Shown here: positions 35,107 to 43,501 of the stretch, piece by piece
How positions within the stretch are numbered: the stretch's first letter is position 1
Layout of the letters: the number at the start of each line of letters is the position of its first letter
From: Shimia sp965227725
GTDB lineage: Bacteria; Pseudomonadota; Alphaproteobacteria; Rhodobacterales; Rhodobacteraceae
NCBI RefSeq assembly: GCF_965227725.1
Contig: NZ_CBDDGH010000005.1
Coordinates: 1,426,001 to 1,490,000, forward strand
Direction of reading: 5' to 3'
Length of the DNA stretch: 64,000 nt
Made by a program: the position numbers and the translations under genes
The notes under the pieces: model-generated
Databases searched by the model: none
What the model saw: the letters and a program-made list of their open reading frames with translations, nothing else
What the model was told of the DNA's origin: nothing

Positions 35107-35440
35107 ATGGCTACCTACGTCTGTCAGGGAATGTTCGCTGTTGTGGCCTCCCTAACGGGTTTGAGCCTTGCAAACAATAGCAGGCACCTGTGGCGCAGGC
35201 TCGGGTGGGCATTTCCACAACGCTTATGGGCACATAGGCTTGGCTCTGCTGCCAAAACCGGCATCCCCTCTGGCGCGCAGCCCGGTCCTCATCACAAACT
35301 CCTGTTGTCACGTGATTGGACAATGCACGCCTTTGGGGAGAAGCTGTCGCCAGTTTCGCCCACTCACGCTGCCACCACTCACGCCCCCACCACTCACACG
35401 CCACCACTCACGCCCTCCCCGTCTTGCCAAAGGACCCACC
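35107..35440 (+). other. Divergent region with a short tandem repeat
   Basis: 334 bp between the SulP start and the secreted protein start. It holds both promoters presumably, and a four-copy tandem repeat at 35361-35413. No open frame with protein-like features is seen. Confidence 0.5.
35361..35413 (+). repeat. Four-copy 15-bp tandem repeat
   Basis: CACTCACGC recurs at 35361, 35376, 35391 (CACTCACAC) and 35405, with periods of 15, 15 and 14 bp, in the consensus unit CCACCACTCACGCCC. It ends 28 bp before the next ATG, so it lies in the leader or core promoter of the secreted protein gene. Confidence 0.65.
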
Positions 35441-35998
35441 ATGCGCTGGCTCATCGCACTGCTACTCGCCGCTTCCCCCCTGGCCGCTCAAGATCAGGAC
35501 GGCAACGACCGCCCCTCCAACTGGCGCGTCACCCATCATGAGATCCACGACATCTGGAACACCATCTGTGACGAGCGCGACGAAAGCGGCACCCTCGCCC
35601 AGCGCTGCTACATCCGTCGCGTCGATGTCTTCTCCCCACAGCCGAAATTTGCCGCGCAGTTCTTCTTCCTCACCCCCGGGGCTGAGAGCGGCTATGACAT
35701 CGAATTTGGCATGGAACTCGGCACCCTGACCGCCCCCGGCAACTTCCGGATTGAACGCGACCAAACCTCCGTCTGGCACACCAACCGCGTGGGCTGCCTC
35801 ACCGCGGCTGGCTGTCGCTTTGACGGCGCGGCGGCCGATACGCTGGTTCAGGAAATGCGCACCGGCGGCGACCTGCGTTTCACCTTCCGTGACCGCCACG
35901 GCACCTCGCAGGATCTGACATGGCCGCTCACAGGGTTTGAAGCCGCTTATACGGACTATGTCGCCCAGCTGTCTGAGCGCGGGTTGCAAACGCCATAA
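35441..35998 (+). CDS. Secreted protein, IalB-like
   Basis: 185 residues with an N-terminal signal peptide (MRWLIALLLAASPLAAQ, likely cleavage after ALAAQ-type A-x-A). The rest resembles the invasion-associated locus B family: a WRVTHHE start, paired cysteines (CDERDE, RCYIRR, GCLTAAGCRF) and the C-terminal alternating stretch RFTFRDRHGTSQDL with GFEAAYTDYV. Similarity is weak by eye. IalB proteins are periplasmic and of uncertain role, and the name does not imply virulence. AAGGACC lies 7 nt before the ATG. Confidence 0.7.
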   Translation: MRWLIALLLAASPLAAQDQDGNDRPSNWRVTHHEIHDIWNTICDERDESGTLAQRCYIRRVDVFSPQPKFAAQFFFLTPGAESGYDIEFGMELGTLTAPGNFRIERDQTSVWHTNRVGCLTAAGCRFDGAAADTLVQEMRTGGDLRFTFRDRHGTSQDLTWPLTGFEAAYTDYVAQLSERGLQTP

Positions 35999-36123
35999 AC
36001 AGCGCCATGTGATGGCCCGCGAAGCAAAGCCTCTGACAGAGCGGTGACACCCGCGCCTTTTCCTTGCAATTCCGCGGCCCGCCGCCCAAGACTGCCTCCA
36101 ACATCTGGAACTGGGAGACAGCC

Positions 36124-37020
36124 ATGACTGAGGCCACCAAAGAGACCATGATCGCCGTGATCGGCGGCTCCGGAATTTATGACATCGACGGGCTGGAAGA
36201 CGCCAAATGGCAGGCGGTCGAAAGCACCTTCGGCACCCCGTCTGACGAAATCCTCACCGGTCGTTTGGATGGCGTCAAAATGGCATTCCTGCCGCGTCAC
36301 GGCCGCGGCCATGTCCACACGCCCTCCTCCGTGCCCTACCGCGCCAACATCGACGCACTCAAACGCCTTGGCGCCACCGATGTGATCTCTGTCTCCGCCA
36401 CAGGCTCTTTCCGCGAAGAGATGGCACCGGGCGATTTTGTTGTTGTAGATCAATTCATTGACCGCACTTTTGCACGTGAAAAATCCTTCTTTGGCCCCGG
36501 CCTGGTGGCGCACGTCAGCGTCGCGCACCCAACCTGCCCGCGCCTCTCAGAAGCCTGCTTCACCGCCGCCAAGGACGCAGGCATCAATGTACACAAAGGC
36601 GGCACATATCTCGCCATGGAAGGCCCACAGTTCTCCACCTTGGCGGAAAGCAAAATGTACCGCGAAAGCTGGGGCGCGGATGTGATCGGCATGACCAACA
36701 TGCCCGAAGCCAAACTCGCCCGCGAAGCAGAGCTCTGCTACGCCTCCGTCGCCATGGTCACCGACTATGACAGCTGGCATCCCGAGCACGGCGAAGTGGA
36801 TGTGTCCGAGATCATCAAGATCCTGATGGGCAACGCCGACAAAGGCCGCAACATGGTGCGCCGCCTCCCCGCCCTTCTGAGTGCCGAGCGAGCACCTTGT
36901 GAGCACGGCTGTGACCGCGCGCTGGAATTTGCGATTTTGACAGCCCCGGACAAACGCGACCTGGCCATGGTCGAGAAACTCAACGCAGTGGCCGGGCGAG
37001 TCCTCAGCCCCGTCGCTTAA
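36124..37020 (+). CDS. mtnP: S-methyl-5'-thioadenosine phosphorylase
   Basis: Splits methylthioadenosine, a by-product of polyamine and homoserine lactone synthesis, into adenine and methylthioribose-1-phosphate. The 298 residues contain IGGSGIYDIDGLE, FLPRHGRGHVHTPS (phosphate and ribose contacts), the purine site YLAMEGPQFSTLAES and GMTNMPEAKLAREAELCY. The Ser/Thr-type substrate residues fit MtnP rather than PNP. GGGAG lies 7 nt before the ATG; another ATG eight codons later is possible. apt, 2.4 kb downstream, could use the released adenine. Confidence 0.94.
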   Translation: MTEATKETMIAVIGGSGIYDIDGLEDAKWQAVESTFGTPSDEILTGRLDGVKMAFLPRHGRGHVHTPSSVPYRANIDALKRLGATDVISVSATGSFREEMAPGDFVVVDQFIDRTFAREKSFFGPGLVAHVSVAHPTCPRLSEACFTAAKDAGINVHKGGTYLAMEGPQFSTLAESKMYRESWGADVIGMTNMPEAKLAREAELCYASVAMVTDYDSWHPEHGEVDVSEIIKILMGNADKGRNMVRRLPALLSAERAPCEHGCDRALEFAILTAPDKRDLAMVEKLNAVAGRVLSPVA

Positions 37021-37083
37021 AACTCAGGGCGCTTTGTGCTATGATCCTCCCAATTTCAGACAAGTTATTTTGGGAGAACGCTT

Positions 37084-37923
37084 ATGAAACAAGGCGCCAT
37101 TCGCATATTGCAAGACGAATTGGATCGGGCTGGAAAGTATACCGGCCCTATCAACGGTACTCTCAACGCAGCGCTCGACAAATCCGTCGGCGGCCTTATT
37201 GAAGCGCGCAAAAGCGACTTGAGCAAATCGCCCGACGACTGGAGCGCGGCCCGCAAACGGGTCGCCGCCTTTCAACTGATTTGCAAAGACGCAGAGTTTG
37301 ATCCAGGCCCGGCTGATGGACTCTGGGGCACCATGACCGAGTCGGCCTATTCTGACATTCGATTTTTCAAAGAGACCGGCGAACGCCCTCTCAGTTTCCG
37401 CGACATTGAACCGCTCAATGCCAACCCAAACGGTTGGCCAACAGACCGCTCGGGACAAGCTGAACTCTTTGACTTTTTTGACTTCAACCCCAACAACGGC
37501 GGGCAACCGGCAACCACCTCCGTGCGAGCGCCTTGGACGCTGAAACTCGCTTGGGACCGCTCGGTCAAAACCACCAAGATTGGTTGCCACCCCAAAGTGG
37601 CCCAAAGCCTGGAAAAAGTGCTCACGAACATCGCAGAGCATTACGACGAGTCTGCGCGCGAACTTCTCGGTCTGGACATCTATGGCGGTTGCTTGAACGT
37701 GCGCAAAAAACGCGGCGGCTCCACATGGTCGACCCATTCCTTCGCTTGCGCGATCGATTTTGATCCGGGCCGCAACAAGCTGAAATGGGGCTGGGACCGC
37801 GCCCGCCTCGCCCGCGCAGACTGCCTCGATTTCTGGCGCTTCTGGGAAGAAGAAGGCTGGCTATCTCTCGGGCGCGAGAAGAACTTTGACTGGATGCATG
37901 TCCAAGCCATCAAACTGCCCTAA
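37084..37923 (+). CDS. M15 family peptidase with peptidoglycan-binding repeats, endolysin-like
   Basis: 279 residues. The N-terminal third has two peptidoglycan-binding-type repeats (LQDELDRAGKYTGPINGTL and AFQLICKDAEFDPGPADGLW), followed by a zinc peptidase domain with the SxHxxxxAxD motif STHSFACAIDFDP and the last ligand in DWMHVQ. This arrangement fits L-Ala-D-Glu or D-Ala-D-Ala peptidases of phage lysins and VanY relatives. There is no signal peptide, so export would need a holin or another route, yet no phage genes are nearby. GGGAG precedes the ATG. Base composition looks slightly less GC-rich than in neighbours. Confidence 0.82.
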   Translation: MKQGAIRILQDELDRAGKYTGPINGTLNAALDKSVGGLIEARKSDLSKSPDDWSAARKRVAAFQLICKDAEFDPGPADGLWGTMTESAYSDIRFFKETGERPLSFRDIEPLNANPNGWPTDRSGQAELFDFFDFNPNNGGQPATTSVRAPWTLKLAWDRSVKTTKIGCHPKVAQSLEKVLTNIAEHYDESARELLGLDIYGGCLNVRKKRGGSTWSTHSFACAIDFDPGRNKLKWGWDRARLARADCLDFWRFWEEEGWLSLGREKNFDWMHVQAIKLP

Positions 37924-38002
37924 CCCCAATCTGCGCTGGACGCCGCGGATGTGATGTTGTTTCTTGCCCGAACACAACATCACCCTCAAATCAGGTTGCC
38001 CC

Positions 38003-38632
38003 ATGCCTTTTGACCTCTGGCTGACCTTTGTCGCGGCATCCACCGCGCTCTTGCTGATCCCCGGCCCCACCATCCTTCTGGTGCTGAGCTACGCGCTCAC
38101 CCAAGGGCGGCAGGTGGCTGTGGCCACGGCGGCTGGTGTGGCTCTGGGCGATCTGATCGCCATGTCGGCCTCTCTCTTGGGTCTTGGCGCCATTGTGCTG
38201 GCCTCCGCAACCGCCTTCACGGTGCTGAAATGGGTCGGGGCCGTCTACCTGCTTTGGCTCGGCTTCAAGATGCTGCGCAGTGCGGGCACAACCGATCTGG
38301 GGGACCTTGCCAAAAGCAGCGATCTGCCCGCGCGTGGCGTGTTTGGCCATGCCGCCGCCGTCACGGCTCTGAACCCCAAGAGCATCGGCTTTTTCATCGC
38401 CTTTGTGCCGCAGTTCATCACGCCGACCGCGCCCATGCTGCCGCAATTCGCCATTCTGGTCGCAACTTTTGTGACCCTCGCCGCGCTCAACGCGCTTGCC
38501 TATGCGCTGCTGGCAGACAAAATGCGCAGCCGCATTTCGCGCCCGTCTGTTCTGCGTGCACTGACCCGCATGGGCGGAGTCACACTAATGGGGATGGGGC
38601 TGCTAACCGCCACGCTCAAACGCGCAGGTTAA
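38003..38632 (+). CDS. LysE family exporter (RhtB-type)
   Basis: 209-residue membrane protein with about six helices. The family signature TALLLIPGPTILLVLSYALTQG lies at about 13-34, followed by LGDLIAMSASLLGLGAI, LKWVGAVYLLWLGFKMLR and ALNPKSIGFFIAFVPQF. RhtB members export amino acids or homoserine lactones; the substrate is unknown. The ATG at 38003 has only a weak ribosome binding site (AGGTT). Confidence 0.92.
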   Translation: MPFDLWLTFVAASTALLLIPGPTILLVLSYALTQGRQVAVATAAGVALGDLIAMSASLLGLGAIVLASATAFTVLKWVGAVYLLWLGFKMLRSAGTTDLGDLAKSSDLPARGVFGHAAAVTALNPKSIGFFIAFVPQFITPTAPMLPQFAILVATFVTLAALNALAYALLADKMRSRISRPSVLRALTRMGGVTLMGMGLLTATLKRAG

Positions 38633-38680
38633 CGCACCACCCTGAATATCTAAAACGCACGGTCTCCACCTACGCTCAGG

Positions 38681-38751
38681 CGGCGAAGCCGACCAGCCCC
38701 CGACCCTCCCCACGGGAGGGGGCTTCACCCCCACCCAGTGTCGGGGGCCAG
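38681..38751. repeat. Dispersed palindromic repeat, family A, copy 3
   Basis: CGGCGAAGCCGACCAGCCCC onward, nearly identical to the reverse complement of 12071-12143, with inner CCCTCCC/GGGAGGG and outer ACCAGCCCCCGAC/GTCGGGGGCCAG arms. It lies between the convergent LysE gene and a small ribbon-helix-helix-like gene. Confidence 0.7.
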
Positions 38752-38853
38752 TCTATGTGCTCGTTACAGTCGTTGCAGATTTGTTGAACGATGATCTAAA
38801 TCCACAGTCCGCATTCTTAGTAACGCCCCGCGCTAAGCCGGATCTTATGGTTT

Positions 38854-39078
38854 TCAGGCGCTGTTTTTCTTGAGAAACTTGCGGATAAACCCGCGGATTT
38901 CCCGCGCGGCGCTGGTGTCGAGCTCTTTGCACAGCTCCACAAAGGCGTCGCGCTCTTCTTTATCAAGCCGCAAAATCAGCTGACTGTCCTTCTTGGCTTT
39001 GGACTTTTCCTTGGCCTTCGCTTTTGTCTTCTTGCTCGAAGACGCAGCCCCTGCCTCTGATGCACCCTGATCTGCCAC
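38854..39078 (-). CDS. Small Lys-rich protein, possible ribbon-helix-helix DNA-binding protein
   Basis: 74 residues. The first 30 are Ala/Ser/Lys-rich (KKTKAKAKEKSKAKK), the rest reads QLILRLDKEERDAFVELCKE then LDTSAAREIRGFIRKFLKK, a strand followed by two helices as in Arc/MetJ-type folds. Similar short proteins occur in Rhodobacteraceae, without known function. It starts with GTG; AGGGGG lies about 6 nt upstream. It is divergent from a 42-codon reading frame. Confidence 0.72.
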   Translation of the reverse strand: MADQGASEAGAASSSKKTKAKAKEKSKAKKDSQLILRLDKEERDAFVELCKELDTSAAREIRGFIRKFLKKNSA

Positions 39079-39188
39079 CTTAACCCCCTGGTAAGGAATA
39101 CCTTGATATCTTGAGAAGCGTATATACGTTAAATATACATAGTCCAGAAAATTCTAAAAAGCAGAAGCAGTTAACGAAAGGACATGCG

Positions 39189-39317
39189 ATGAATCTCTAC
39201 ACCGCCAAAACTCTGTTGGTGAATGATCGCTTGGATTGGCACAAACCGCACGCGCGCTGGCTCACCAACGCCATGTACCGCCTGCGCCGCTACAAAGGCT
39301 CGGCAAAACGTCAGTAA
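39189..39317 (+). CDS. Possible 42-residue basic protein
   Basis: MNLYTAKTLLVNDRLDWHKP followed by an Arg/Tyr-rich end (NAMYRLRRYKGSAKRQ), strongly basic. AAAGGA lies 9 nt before the ATG. The AT-rich upstream stretch (39100-39160) looks like a promoter region. No family recognised; short length makes it uncertain. Confidence 0.42.
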   Translation: MNLYTAKTLLVNDRLDWHKPHARWLTNAMYRLRRYKGSAKRQ

Positions 39318-39389
39318 CCTCCTCTTGCGAAATCTTGCGGTATTGGGCAGATGTGAGCCGTCACATAAGCACCATTTTTGAGGGACCTC

Positions 39390-39929
39390 ATGCCCAAAGC
39401 CGCCAATGTCAAAGACTACATCCGCACCATCGTGGACTTCCCCCATGAGGGCATCATGTTCCGTGATGTCACCACGCTGTTTGCCGACCCGCGCGGCTTC
39501 CGCATGGCGATTGACCAGATGCTGCACCCCTATGCGGGCACGCGCATCGACAAGGTGGTCGGGCTTGAGGCCCGTGGCTTCATCCTCGGTGGCGCGATTG
39601 CCCACCAACTGAGCGTCGGCTTTGTGCCGATCCGCAAAAAAGGCAAGCTGCCCGGCACCACCATCTCTCAGGATTACAAACTGGAATACGGCGAGGCGAT
39701 CGTGGAAATCCACGATGACGCCATCCAGCCCGGCGAAAAAGTTCTGGTGGTGGACGATCTGCTGGCCACCGGCGGCACCGCTGAGGCGGGCATCAAGCTG
39801 ATCGAACGTCTGGGCGGCGAAATCATCAGCTGCTCTTTCATCATCGACCTGCCGGAGCTGGGCGGGCGTGAAAAGCTCGAAGCCATGGGCATGGACGTCT
39901 CCGTGCTTTGCGAGTTTGAAGGCCTGTAA
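39390..39929 (+). CDS. apt: Adenine phosphoribosyltransferase
   Basis: Salvages adenine to AMP with phosphoribosyl pyrophosphate. The 179 residues contain the N-terminal VKDYIRTIVDFPHEGIMFRD typical of Apt, VVGLEARGFILGGAIAHQ, and the PRPP-binding loop VLVVDDLLATGGTAEAG. GAGGGA lies 5 nt before the ATG; an upstream in-frame TTG is not needed. It is functionally paired with mtnP upstream. Confidence 0.97.
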   Translation: MPKAANVKDYIRTIVDFPHEGIMFRDVTTLFADPRGFRMAIDQMLHPYAGTRIDKVVGLEARGFILGGAIAHQLSVGFVPIRKKGKLPGTTISQDYKLEYGEAIVEIHDDAIQPGEKVLVVDDLLATGGTAEAGIKLIERLGGEIISCSFIIDLPELGGREKLEAMGMDVSVLCEFEGL

Positions 39930-40011
39930 ACTCCGCCTCGGCAAAGCCTGAAAACAACAAACGGCTTCATCGACAGCTTGAGACTGCCTAAGGTGGGATC
40001 AGACCTGTGCG

Positions 40012-40410
40012 ATGGAGCCGCTTTTGCTTGATCACATCACTTTTGGCGTCACCGATTTTGCGCGCTCCGTCGCGTTCTATGACAGCGCCTTCAGCCCCCT
40101 CGGCATCACACGCCTCTTCACTGTGCCGCCTGAACACACAGACGGCATTCGGGTCACCGGTTACGGCGCCAACCGACCATTTTTCTGGATCGCCGAAGAA
40201 GACGCCACACGGGGCAAACTCCACATTGCCCTAACCGCTCCAGATCGCGCCAGCGTGGATGCTTTCCATGCTGCGGCCCTTGAAGCCGGTGGCCAAGACA
40301 ACGGCGCGCCCGGTCTTAGACCGCACTATCATCCAGACTACCACGCCGCCTTTGTGTTTGATCCAGATGGCCACAACATTGAGGCGGTTTGCCATCTACC
40401 CTTGAGGTGA
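40012..40410 (+). CDS. VOC family protein
   Basis: 132 residues of the vicinal oxygen chelate fold (glyoxalase/dioxygenase superfamily). Repeated beta-alpha-beta units begin at LDHITFGVTDFARSVAFYDS and KLHIALTAPDRASVDAFHAA; candidate metal ligands are His8, His72-type LHIAL and the Glu in HNIEAVC. The reaction is unknown. The gene begins about 80 bp after apt. Confidence 0.87.
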   Translation: MEPLLLDHITFGVTDFARSVAFYDSAFSPLGITRLFTVPPEHTDGIRVTGYGANRPFFWIAEEDATRGKLHIALTAPDRASVDAFHAAALEAGGQDNGAPGLRPHYHPDYHAAFVFDPDGHNIEAVCHLPLR

Positions 40411-40438
40411 TGCCCCCAACAGGTTCTGACGGCGTGCC

Positions 40439-41842
40439 CTAAAGCACCGCGCCGGGGTTCATAATCCCGGCCGGATCCAGCGCCGCCTTGATGGCGCGCA
40501 TCGCGGCCAATCGCGCCGGGTCGCCGTATTTCTGCAAGGCCGCGACTTTCATCCGCCCCACCCCATGCTCTGCACTGAACGAGCCGCCATAGCTGTGCAC
40601 GAGGTCATAAACCGCCTCACTCACGCTATGGCGAATGTTATCATAGTCATGTCGGCTGCCGCCTTTGGGCGGAAAGACATTGTAGTGCAAATTGCCGTCA
40701 CCCAGATGCCCGAAACAATTGATCCGGAACGGCCCAAAGCTCTGCACCTTGGCATTAGCTTCCGGGATAAACGCCGGAAGCGCGCCCAGCGGCAGCGAAA
40801 TGTCATGGCTCGCCACTGAGCCGATCTTTTTGTTGGCAATCGGAATATGCTCCCGCAGGCTCCAGAATTCCGCGCGCTGCGTTTCGCTTTGCGCGATCAG
40901 CCCATCGCTCACCAAGCCCGCCTCCAGCGCCGTCCCAAACAGCGCCTCCAGCGCCGCATCCGCGCCGCTTTGCAGGCCCAGCTCGATCAGCACAGACCAC
41001 GCGGGCGGCGTCTCAAACGGCAAGCGCACATCCGGCAAGGTCTCTGCCACAAAATGCATCCCCTGCGCGCTCAAGAGCTCAAAGGCGCTCACGCCTTCGC
41101 CAACCTGATCACGCGCCAAAGCGAGCAGCCGCAGCGCCGCTTCCGGATCGGTGACCTTCAAGATCGCCGTACCCACCGAGCGTGGCCGCGAAAAAAGCTT
41201 CAGCGCCGCGCCGGTGATCACCCCCAGCGTGCCTTCTGCTCCCACCAGCAGGTTGCGCAGATCATAGCCGGTGTTGTCCTTGCGCAGCCGCGTCAGCCCG
41301 TTCCAGATTTCCCCGTTGGGCAGCACCGCCTCCAGCCCAAGGCAGAGGTCGCGCGTATTGCCATAGCGCAGCACATTGAGGCCTCCGGCGTTGGTCGAAA
41401 GATTGCCACCAATGCGGGCAGAGCCTTCGGAACCAAGAGAGAGCGGAAACAGCCGGTCTACAGCCTCTGCAGCCTGTTGGATCTCGGCCAGAATGGCCCC
41501 ACCATCCGCGACCAGCACATTTTCCAACGGATACACCGCGCGAATACGGTTCATCCGCTCAAGCGACAGCACCACCGGCGCCGGTCCCTCGGTCTTGATC
41601 TGTCCACCCACAAGCCCCGTGCCGCCGCCATAGGGCACCAGCGGCACCTGCGCCGCCGCACAGGCTTTCACGATGACGGAGACTTCCTCAGTGCTGCGCG
41701 GCAGAGCCAACACACCGCCACCGCCAAAGAACCGCCCGCGCGGCTCTTCCAGATACCGTTCATCAGGCGCACGCAGGGTGTCTGCAGGCAGCGTGGCGGC
41801 AAGACGATCAGCAAAGGCGGGGGTGGCGGCTTGTAATGTCAT
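40439..41842 (-). CDS. FAD-binding oxidoreductase, GlcD/D-2-hydroxyacid dehydrogenase type
   Basis: 467-residue flavoprotein of the VAO family. The N-terminal FAD domain has VPLVPYGGGTGLVGGQI and SLGSEGSARIGGNLSTNAGG and LRYGNTRDLCLGLEAVLPNG; the C-terminal part shows CFGHLGDGNLHYN (metal-binding His pair) and GSFSAEHGVGRMK. This fits dehydrogenases acting on D-lactate, D-2-hydroxyglutarate or glycolate. It is alone, without GlcE/GlcF partners, so a D-2-hydroxyglutarate or D-lactate role is more likely than a glycolate oxidase complex. Confidence 0.9.
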   Translation of the reverse strand: MTLQAATPAFADRLAATLPADTLRAPDERYLEEPRGRFFGGGGVLALPRSTEEVSVIVKACAAAQVPLVPYGGGTGLVGGQIKTEGPAPVVLSLERMNRIRAVYPLENVLVADGGAILAEIQQAAEAVDRLFPLSLGSEGSARIGGNLSTNAGGLNVLRYGNTRDLCLGLEAVLPNGEIWNGLTRLRKDNTGYDLRNLLVGAEGTLGVITGAALKLFSRPRSVGTAILKVTDPEAALRLLALARDQVGEGVSAFELLSAQGMHFVAETLPDVRLPFETPPAWSVLIELGLQSGADAALEALFGTALEAGLVSDGLIAQSETQRAEFWSLREHIPIANKKIGSVASHDISLPLGALPAFIPEANAKVQSFGPFRINCFGHLGDGNLHYNVFPPKGGSRHDYDNIRHSVSEAVYDLVHSYGGSFSAEHGVGRMKVAALQKYGDPARLAAMRAIKAALDPAGIMNPGAVL

Positions 41843-41915
41843 GCCAAAGACTTACGGGAGCCCGCCTCCCCCGTCCAGAGCACAGCCTGCAAAGAGCGCG
41901 CCGCCCCTCTTGCCC

Positions 41916-42737
41916 TCACTCTGGGTCCTGCAGAAACCGGGGCATCAGCACCTTGATTGTGGGCTGTTTCGGCAAATCCCGCAGGCTCACAGTGAGCGAG
42001 GAGCCAGCATTGCGCTCAATCAGGTATTCATCTGACATACCGGTCAAAAACGCTTCCAGCGTCCAGCTCTCAAACCAATGCATCGGGATCACCACCTGCG
42101 CTTTCAGATTGCGCAGCACCCGCATCATGGTCACCACATCAAGGCTCATGCCGCCATCCACCGCCGCCATCACCACATCCATCCGGCCCAGCGCCGCGTA
42201 TTGCGCCGGATTTGGCTCGTGATGCAAATGACCCAGATGACCAATGCACAGCCCCGCCACCTCAAAGACAAAGATCGAATTGCCCTTTTCCTCAATCCCG
42301 CCATAGCTGCGAATGTCGGTTGAGACATTGCGCACCAGCATCGAGCCCAGATCAAGGTGGTGCTCAATGCCCAGCCCATAGTCTCCCCAGCCCGGCAAAA
42401 CATGCGGGATCGCGGGGTCGGGATTGGCGGTCCAATGGGTGCTGTGGGCGTGGTTCATGGTGACCACATCCGGCACAAAATCCGTGGCGCCCAGAAAACC
42501 GGTATAGTCGGTCACCACGTCAATGCCGTCATGGCTCTGGATCAGGAATGAGGCGTGGGAGATATAGCTGATGCGCACCGCATGTTCGGCCACTGGGTCG
42601 AGAAAGGAGGCTTTGTGCAGATAGGTGATCCCCGGCGCTTCCGCCAAAGCGATGCAATGGCTTGGCCGTCGGTCCTGCGCCTCCGCGGCTCCGACCCAAA
42701 GCGCCAATGCCGCGCCCAATCCGATGAGAATTCGCAT
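41916..42737 (-). CDS. Secreted metallo-beta-lactamase-fold hydrolase
   Basis: 273 residues with a signal peptide (MRILIGLGAALALWVGAAEA). The mature part has the UlaG/YcbL-like beta-lactamase fold: ISYISHASFLIQSHDGIDVV, TMNHAHSTHW (HxHxxH-like), HLGHLHH and VVIPMHWFESW. A His-rich metal site is therefore likely, but the substrate is unknown. GGAGG lies 5 nt before the ATG; a 24-codon longer frame lacks a ribosome binding site and would spoil the signal peptide. Confidence 0.85.
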   Translation of the reverse strand: MRILIGLGAALALWVGAAEAQDRRPSHCIALAEAPGITYLHKASFLDPVAEHAVRISYISHASFLIQSHDGIDVVTDYTGFLGATDFVPDVVTMNHAHSTHWTANPDPAIPHVLPGWGDYGLGIEHHLDLGSMLVRNVSTDIRSYGGIEEKGNSIFVFEVAGLCIGHLGHLHHEPNPAQYAALGRMDVVMAAVDGGMSLDVVTMMRVLRNLKAQVVIPMHWFESWTLEAFLTGMSDEYLIERNAGSSLTVSLRDLPKQPTIKVLMPRFLQDPE

Positions 42738-42831
42738 TCTGCCTGCCTCCCTGTGGCTCGCCATTGAACCGGAGCATAGCAGAAATCGCGCCGCCTCGCG
42801 CGCGTGCATTTCAGGTTGTCTGAGACACCTT

Positions 42832-42898
42832 CATTCTGCGCCTAAGTACTCTGGGGGAGACACATCGCAGATGTGGCGGGGGCAAAGCCCCCTCAACA
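42832..42898. repeat. Dispersed intergenic repeat, family B
   Basis: TTCTGCGCCTAAGTACTCTG then GGGGAG, followed by the hairpin CACATCGCAGATGTGG also present at 10733-10796, and GGGGGC/GCCCCC. It lies between the MBL-fold gene and the GNAT gene. Confidence 0.5.
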
Positions 42899-42910
42899 GC
42901 GCCGAAACCC

Positions 42911-43501
42911 TCAGACCTGCCCCGCCAGAGTGCGCCCACGCCGGTCATGGCGCAGTGCGGCGTAAAGCACGTGGGTGCGCCAGCGGCCGTTGATCTGCAG
43001 ATAGCTCTGCGCCACACCTTCGTATTTGAAACCGGATTTCTCCAGCACCCCGCGGCTGGCGACGTTTTCAGGCAGACAGGCGGCTTCGATGCGGCTCAGA
43101 TCAAGCCGCGTGAACGCGTGGTGCACCACCGCCTCAATCGCCTCGCTCATATAGCCGTTGCGGGCAAAGGCCTGCCCCACCCAATAGCCCAGCGTGCCCG
43201 CCTGTGCAGGCCCGCGCCGGATATTGTCGAGCGTGATCGCCCCCAGCAGTGTTTCATCCGCGCGCCGAAAGATAAACAGCGGCACCGCCGTATCGCCGGA
43301 GATCGACCGCTGTGCCCAGTAGACCCGATTGGTAAAGCTCTTGCGGCTCAGATGGGTGCTGGCCCAGACCGGCTCCCATGGGGTGAGGAAATCCTCACTC
43401 TCGCTGCGCAGCGCGGCCCATTCGCGAAAATCCGCGTGAATCGGCGGACGCAGGGTCAGCCGATCGGTCTCGATCCGCACCTTGCGCCGCGTCATCAACA
43501 T
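42911..43501 (-). CDS. GNAT family N-acetyltransferase (RimJ-like)
   Basis: 196 residues similar to ribosomal-protein-alanine acetyltransferases: ETDRLTLRPPIHADFREWA at the start, the acetyl-CoA segment GYWVGQAFARNGYMSEAIEA, and NVASRGVLEKSGFKYEGVAQ with YLQINGRWRTHVLYA at the end. It may acetylate a protein N-terminus. Its start overlaps the M16 stop by one base (TGATG), so it is the last gene of the cox-thrC operon. Confidence 0.9.
   Translation of the reverse strand: MLMTRRKVRIETDRLTLRPPIHADFREWAALRSESEDFLTPWEPVWASTHLSRKSFTNRVYWAQRSISGDTAVPLFIFRRADETLLGAITLDNIRRGPAQAGTLGYWVGQAFARNGYMSEAIEAVVHHAFTRLDLSRIEAACLPENVASRGVLEKSGFKYEGVAQSYLQINGRWRTHVLYAALRHDRRGRTLAGQV

Noticed and set aside
35111..35407. 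A Trp-rich reading frame on the minus strand
   Set aside because: The Trp/Glu pattern is only the reverse reading of the 15-bp tandem repeat; no start signal.
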